Assembly (NCBI RefSeq): GCF_910592395.1
Contig: NC_088321.1
Location: forward strand, 12,834,001 to 12,898,000
Source: Lineus longissimus
Lineage: Eukaryota; Nemertea; Pilidiophora; Heteronemertea; Lineidae
Length of the DNA: 64,000 nucleotides
Direction: 5' to 3'
Below the pieces are notes generated by a model. It was not told the origin of the DNA, searched no databases, and saw only the letters and a list, made by a program, of their open reading frames with translations. This document shows positions 60,257 to 64,000 of the stretch, one piece after another. Within the stretch, counting starts at the first letter, position 1; each line of letters begins with the position of its first letter. The position numbers and the translations under genes were made by a program.

Positions 60257-60770
60257 TATTCCTGCGTCATACACAAGATTTGAAATATCGGGAGGCGGAG
60301 TATATTGAAAACCACTGGTGCAGAATGACGGTAATAATGCCAGTTTATTAAACCAGTCTCTGAATAAACACTCGCTTACATACTTTTTTTATCGTACCCT
60401 TCCATCAAATTTAGCAGCCCTCGATTCTAAGGTGAACCATTATTGAACTTGCATATAAATCTCTTCAAACGTGGGGTGCCAGTGGTTTTTTTGGTGGCCC
60501 ATTAAGATAGGTTCGATCCACTACGCTCTCTACATCTTTTGCTAGGGACGAAGCATTCACTGTTCTAGGTTTTATGGCAGTGCCGTAATAAGCGTCCCGG
60601 GATGTAGGCAAACGACAATGAACCACTGCTGTTAACATGTGGCAGCTTGATAGAATGATTCCCCTAATGGTACTAAGTGGTTCTAGCCATCATGGCATAA
60701 ATCCTGACATAACTAGTGGTTATCAATATACTCCGCCTCTCGATATTTCAAACGAGGCAGGAGTATCATA
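60257..60770. mobile_element. element with ~58-bp inverted termini
   Basis: The left arm (TGAAATATCGGGAGGCGGAG then TATATTGAAAACCACTGG, ending about 60318) is complementary to the right arm (CTAGTGGTTATCAATATACT then CCGCCTCTCGATATTTCA, starting about 60712). The similarity extends outward through TTCCTGCGTC / GAGGCAGGAG. The 390 bp between them have no coding content. It is a non-autonomous DNA element. Confidence 0.7.
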
Positions 60771-60857
60771 AACCTGAATCTCAGAATGCCTGGCATCATA
60801 ACTCTAACTGCATGCGAATACAAGCCAGTGTACAAGATACTATAAAATATACGGCCG

Positions 60858-61098
60858 GGTCTATTTGGCAAGCCGCTCGCCGAACAGGCATCTTTTTTTG
60901 TCCTGTTTGGAGAGCCGCTTGCCAAACAGCACTAAAAAGCCACCCTGTTCGGCCAGCCGGGCTTGCCAAACAGGTAAAAAATCTACCCTGTTGGCGAGCT
61001 GGACTAGACTTTACTTTAATATTAATGAGTTCGGCTCTCCATTCAGGACAAGAAAAAGTCTCTGTTTGGTAAGCCGGGCTTGCCAAGTAGTCACTTCC
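60858..61098. repeat. TTGGCAAGCC hairpin repeat, locus 2
   Basis: Four or five palindromic units follow one another: TTTGGCAAGCCGCTCGCCGA, TTTGGAGAGCCGCTTGCCAA, TTCGGCCAGCCGGGCTTGCC, a half unit CTGTTGGCGAGCTGG, and TTTGGTAAGCCGGGCTTGCC. They are separated by 20-60 bp of shared spacer. All six frames read through for 70-118 codons because stops are rare in these GC-rich words. That is not evidence of a gene. Confidence 0.8.
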
Positions 61099-62233
61099 TA
61101 AAATATACAAGGCATACAAGAGATGTACTGTCTTGATTCTATTTTACATATTCGTGTACCCGTCTACCACGTTCTTGGATTCAGCGATTAAATTGGCCTA
61201 ATTACTTCTCAGCGGAGTAACCAGAGTTAGTAACGACACGTATATAAACCTGTGACACCTGCAGACAACGTCTCGCGGACTATTTGAACATGACAATTTT
61301 TGACAAGTTTTCATCAGCTGTCAAAAAGGGACTACTAGTACCCGGACAATTGACACATGATCGAAGACAATGGCATAATCAGCAACGCATAAACTTTTGC
61401 CTCTTCTTATAGGCATGGTGAGGACGCAAAGCTCTTGCAATTTGTTTTTGTTATTAGCAAACGAGAGATTATCTGTTCATTTTCACAAAAGCCTCCCCCC
61501 CTACCCACCCGGAGAGCTCGTTACAAAGAAAACCCTACACAGTCATCGCGGGTTACGCTGCTATAATAGGAATACGCATTGTAAGATTAGCGTCAAGCAA
61601 AATATCACAGAACACGAAAATCTTGCGTTTTTGACATCATTAATCCGAAATTATAAGACAACGGTTATTATTGCCAGTCACGTGGGATGACTAGTATATG
61701 GATCCCAGCTTAGAATGACACTTTTGATTGATTTTCTGGCAATGAGATACATACATATGCATACATACATACCAAATTTATTATTTAATTATTATTTATA
61801 AGATCACTCAGCAATGATTTTTTAAGAGAGTAGATATTAACATATCAGTATGTAGGACTACAGACACCGTATTGTGCAGTCAGTGCATTATCGTCATTGT
61901 TGTTTTGGATTAGTTGGAGTGTTAAAGAAAGTTTGTTACTTAATAAGAGAGAAGGAGAGTGCAATATAAAGTAAGTGCTTCGGGTAATTCATTGACCTTG
62001 AGACTTGACCTACTTTAATTTTTTTTACTTGTTTCATAATTGTCGTATAAAAATTAATTAATTTCAATAACATAAGTTGCAATAACGTTAACTGTGGAGT
62101 GATGAGAACGCAAGGCAATCAATGAAGATAACAAAAAAAAGTTACGTGTAGGATCCGTACGCGTATCTGTCCTGTCCTGTCAAACAACTATAAACAAGTC
62201 CTACTGATATTACGGAATTTGATACCAACACCA
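61099..62233. other. gene-free stretch
   Basis: It contains a TACA/CATA microsatellite at 61748-61772 and otherwise AT-rich DNA with no exon or repeat family that I recognise. Confidence 0.4.
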
Positions 62234-62463
62234 TATATGTGACTCGCTCTACCAAAACTAGGCGCTTGTCGCATCTGAACTCGACAGGTTGATACGGACT
62301 TGTTGTTCATTTCCCTATTGTAGACATTTTGTGAAATCTATTACAAACTGATTTGGTCACATTTCACAAAAGGTCTACAATAGGGAAATGAACAACAAGT
62401 CCGTATCAACCTGTCAAGTTCAGATGCGACAAGCGCCTAGTTTTGGTAGAGCGAGTCACATAT
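62234..62463. mobile_element. palindromic MITE, family A copy 3, near-perfect arms
   Basis: The arms of about 110 bp are almost exact reverse complements: TATATGTGACTCGCTCTACC at the left and GGTAGAGCGAGTCACATATT at the right, continuing through CGCTTGTCGCATCTGAACTC and TCAACCTGTCAAGTTCAGAT to ACATTTTGTGAAAT / ATTTCACAAAAGGT. Compared with copies 1 and 2 the left half has replaced the usual interior, so it is a full palindrome. It is non-coding. Confidence 0.9.
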
Positions 62464-63190
62464 TGCATTTTTATTGATACATCGTATCTCACCGCTGATG
62501 AGCATGACATTCTAGTGGTAACGCTTAATCTGCGGGATATACCGCATTCGCATCAGACGCAAAAGAGAGGAATAATACTTGATGAATATGAAAAAGATGG
62601 TTCGAGCAAGACTCGTAAGACTTATCATGGTATCAATCTACGCAGAGAGATTCGAATGGAAGTCGATCTGCCACTTGATGCGAATCTGATCGGCCGTCTA
62701 CTCAGACACGATCAGAGAACTTCCCACTCGCTATCATTATTCATCATCCCTGTTTTGCTTAGGTTACAGTGGCGACCAGTGCGTGAGCGCATTCAATTCA
62801 AGGTTCGGCTGATAGTGTACAAATACTGAATGGGCTTGCCCCCAGTATATTTCCAATCTAGCGACGCCGTACTTTAAGCTGGAGCACTCGCGTTCAGAAT
62901 CAGCATATGACTTGGTGCCCAGACCAAGATTGCGATAACATTCAGTGGAAGGGGATTTGTGACACTGATTCCCGAAAGTGGAACGCTCTGCCGATAAGCA
63001 TAAGAACTGCCGATAAAATCGACAGTTTCAGGACTTCACTCAAGACATTCCTCTTCAAACGACACTTCAATGTTTGACTATTGTTTGAGCGGGGATGTGA
63101 CTTCTTGAGCAAGCACTTCTGAACATCGGTTAATTTTCAATGGAAAGGGCGCTATATGAAATGTTATTTATTATTATTGTTATTATTATC
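62464..63190 (+). pseudogene. decayed non-LTR (LINE, L2/CR1-like) retrotransposon 3' end
   Basis: The stretch from about 62745 reads LLRLQWRPVRERIQFKVRLI, VYKY-stop-MGLPPVYFQ, and further on SFRTSLKTFLFKRHF. This follows the conserved end of LINE ORF2 proteins (LHWLPV..RI.FK..L..YK.L.GLAPxYL ... FK..LKT.LF). Stops interrupt the frame at 62827 and later. A GGAAAGGGCGCTATATGAAA 3' UTR and an ATT-type tail (63165-63190) complete the 3' end. Only the terminal part of the element is present, as expected of 5'-truncated LINE copies. It abuts the palindromic MITE. Confidence 0.75.
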
Positions 63191-64000
63191 CAAGGCCCGC
63201 GTTTTGGCAATATCAATAATAAATGTGAAAAACTTGTCGGCTCTGAGCATCAGGTATAGCCTACCTCGGCAACAACAAGAGCTTCGACCCCAGACAACTC
63301 ATTCACTCGCTGTTCTGGCCTGTATGGTCTTATAGTCAAAATCATTAAACTTTCCTCCGTAGGTAATACGTTTATTTTCCCTTGTCGGTTTAGTTGGCCT
63401 ATCGTCCGACCCCCATGAAAGCTGCTTTGTCAGTGGTGGTCGTTGTTATCAACATTTCGCTGATGACCCTTTGATAAGACTGTTGAACAATGGGAATTTA
63501 GGCCTAGGCGTGAGCGGGCTTTGTTTGGAGACAACGTACCCTGAATCGGCCTTGGCCTCGATTCTTTTAACTGCGAATTAGCGTAATGTTCCGTCTGTAA
63601 CATGAATCAGGCGCGACCGTAGCCGTAAAGGGTTATTGCTGCACCAGTAAACCACCACTTACTAATGATCTACGGCTCGTACCGTCTCAAGCATTTAAAA
63701 GAGAAAAATATCCTTATTAAATTTCTTACATCAGAGGATTAACTCAGAATCAATTTCGGATCAGAGTCATTCCCGATCGGTCTAAGAAAATTGAACAATC
63801 ATGACGCAATGTGGCGAAATTGGAATTTGTCTAAATTAATTCGTATCCTTTTATCCTCAGGGCTTCATATTGGTGGCGAGCGAAGGAAGCCTTAGTCATA
63901 GACCGACTGAACAGAATGGTGTACCCGCCGTAAACAGGCAGTGATTTTACTGACGAGACATAAAATTGCAACTGCCAGCGTCATTACATACACGTCTAAC
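63191..64000. other. gene-free stretch at the window edge
   Basis: I see no exon, repeat family or RNA gene that I can support. Confidence 0.35.

Noticed and set aside
60716-61119. Overlapping open frames of 70-118 codons on both strands
   Set aside because: They are produced by GC-rich hairpin words that lack stop codons. All frames are open at once and no splice sites fit.
62443-62829. 128-codon plus-strand gene starting in the palindromic element
   Set aside because: Its ATG is inside the MITE arm and its end is decayed LINE ORF2 sequence. It is a chance fusion of two repeats.

Overview
This window is animal (metazoan) nuclear DNA. It has no bacterial operons, compact introns with GT-AG borders, small conserved exons, and dense interspersed repeats: tRNA-derived SINEs, a decayed LINE 3' end, many foldback MITEs, minisatellites, and frequent TACATGTA motifs. 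The protein families and repeat style suggest a marine invertebrate. I cannot fix the phylum from the sequence alone.

Layout. 1-3.5 kb is gene-free, with a 46-bp minisatellite and three tandem copies of a ~300-bp repeat. 3.69-12.13 kb is a higher-order satellite-like array of a 168-bp (56-codon) module. It runs on the + strand to ~7.33 kb, on the - strand to ~12.02 kb, then flips back to +. 12.1-21.9 kb is gene-free and repeat-rich (AGAATCTATGATGGGCCATT minisatellite, two related SINEs, one tail-bearing SINE, foldbacks). 21.9-23.4 kb (-) holds a complete three-exon CDC42 small effector (CDC42SE) gene; possible upstream exons lie at 25.4 and 26.3 kb. 23.6-33.4 kb is mainly MITEs, a pogo/Tigger-like element and minisatellites.

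33.4-40.4 kb holds a divergent pair. On the - strand is a nine-exon membrane-anchored tandem-thioredoxin protein (321 aa). On the + strand is a five-exon leucine-rich-repeat protein resembling LRMDA (C10orf11) (222 aa from the ATG used). 43.3-46.7 kb (-) holds a complete six-exon SEC11, the catalytic subunit of the ER signal peptidase complex (182 aa). 51.3-51.9 kb (-) has two well-spliced exons of an unrecognised protein C-terminus. 53-64 kb is gene-poor: LINE remnants, hairpin-rich repeats and a near-perfect 230-bp palindromic MITE.

The genes are independent housekeeping or signalling loci. SEC11 and the thioredoxin protein both act in the secretory pathway, but nothing here shows they are co-regulated. 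All exon boundaries were read by eye from splice consensus, frame continuity and remembered family sequences; no alignment program was run.
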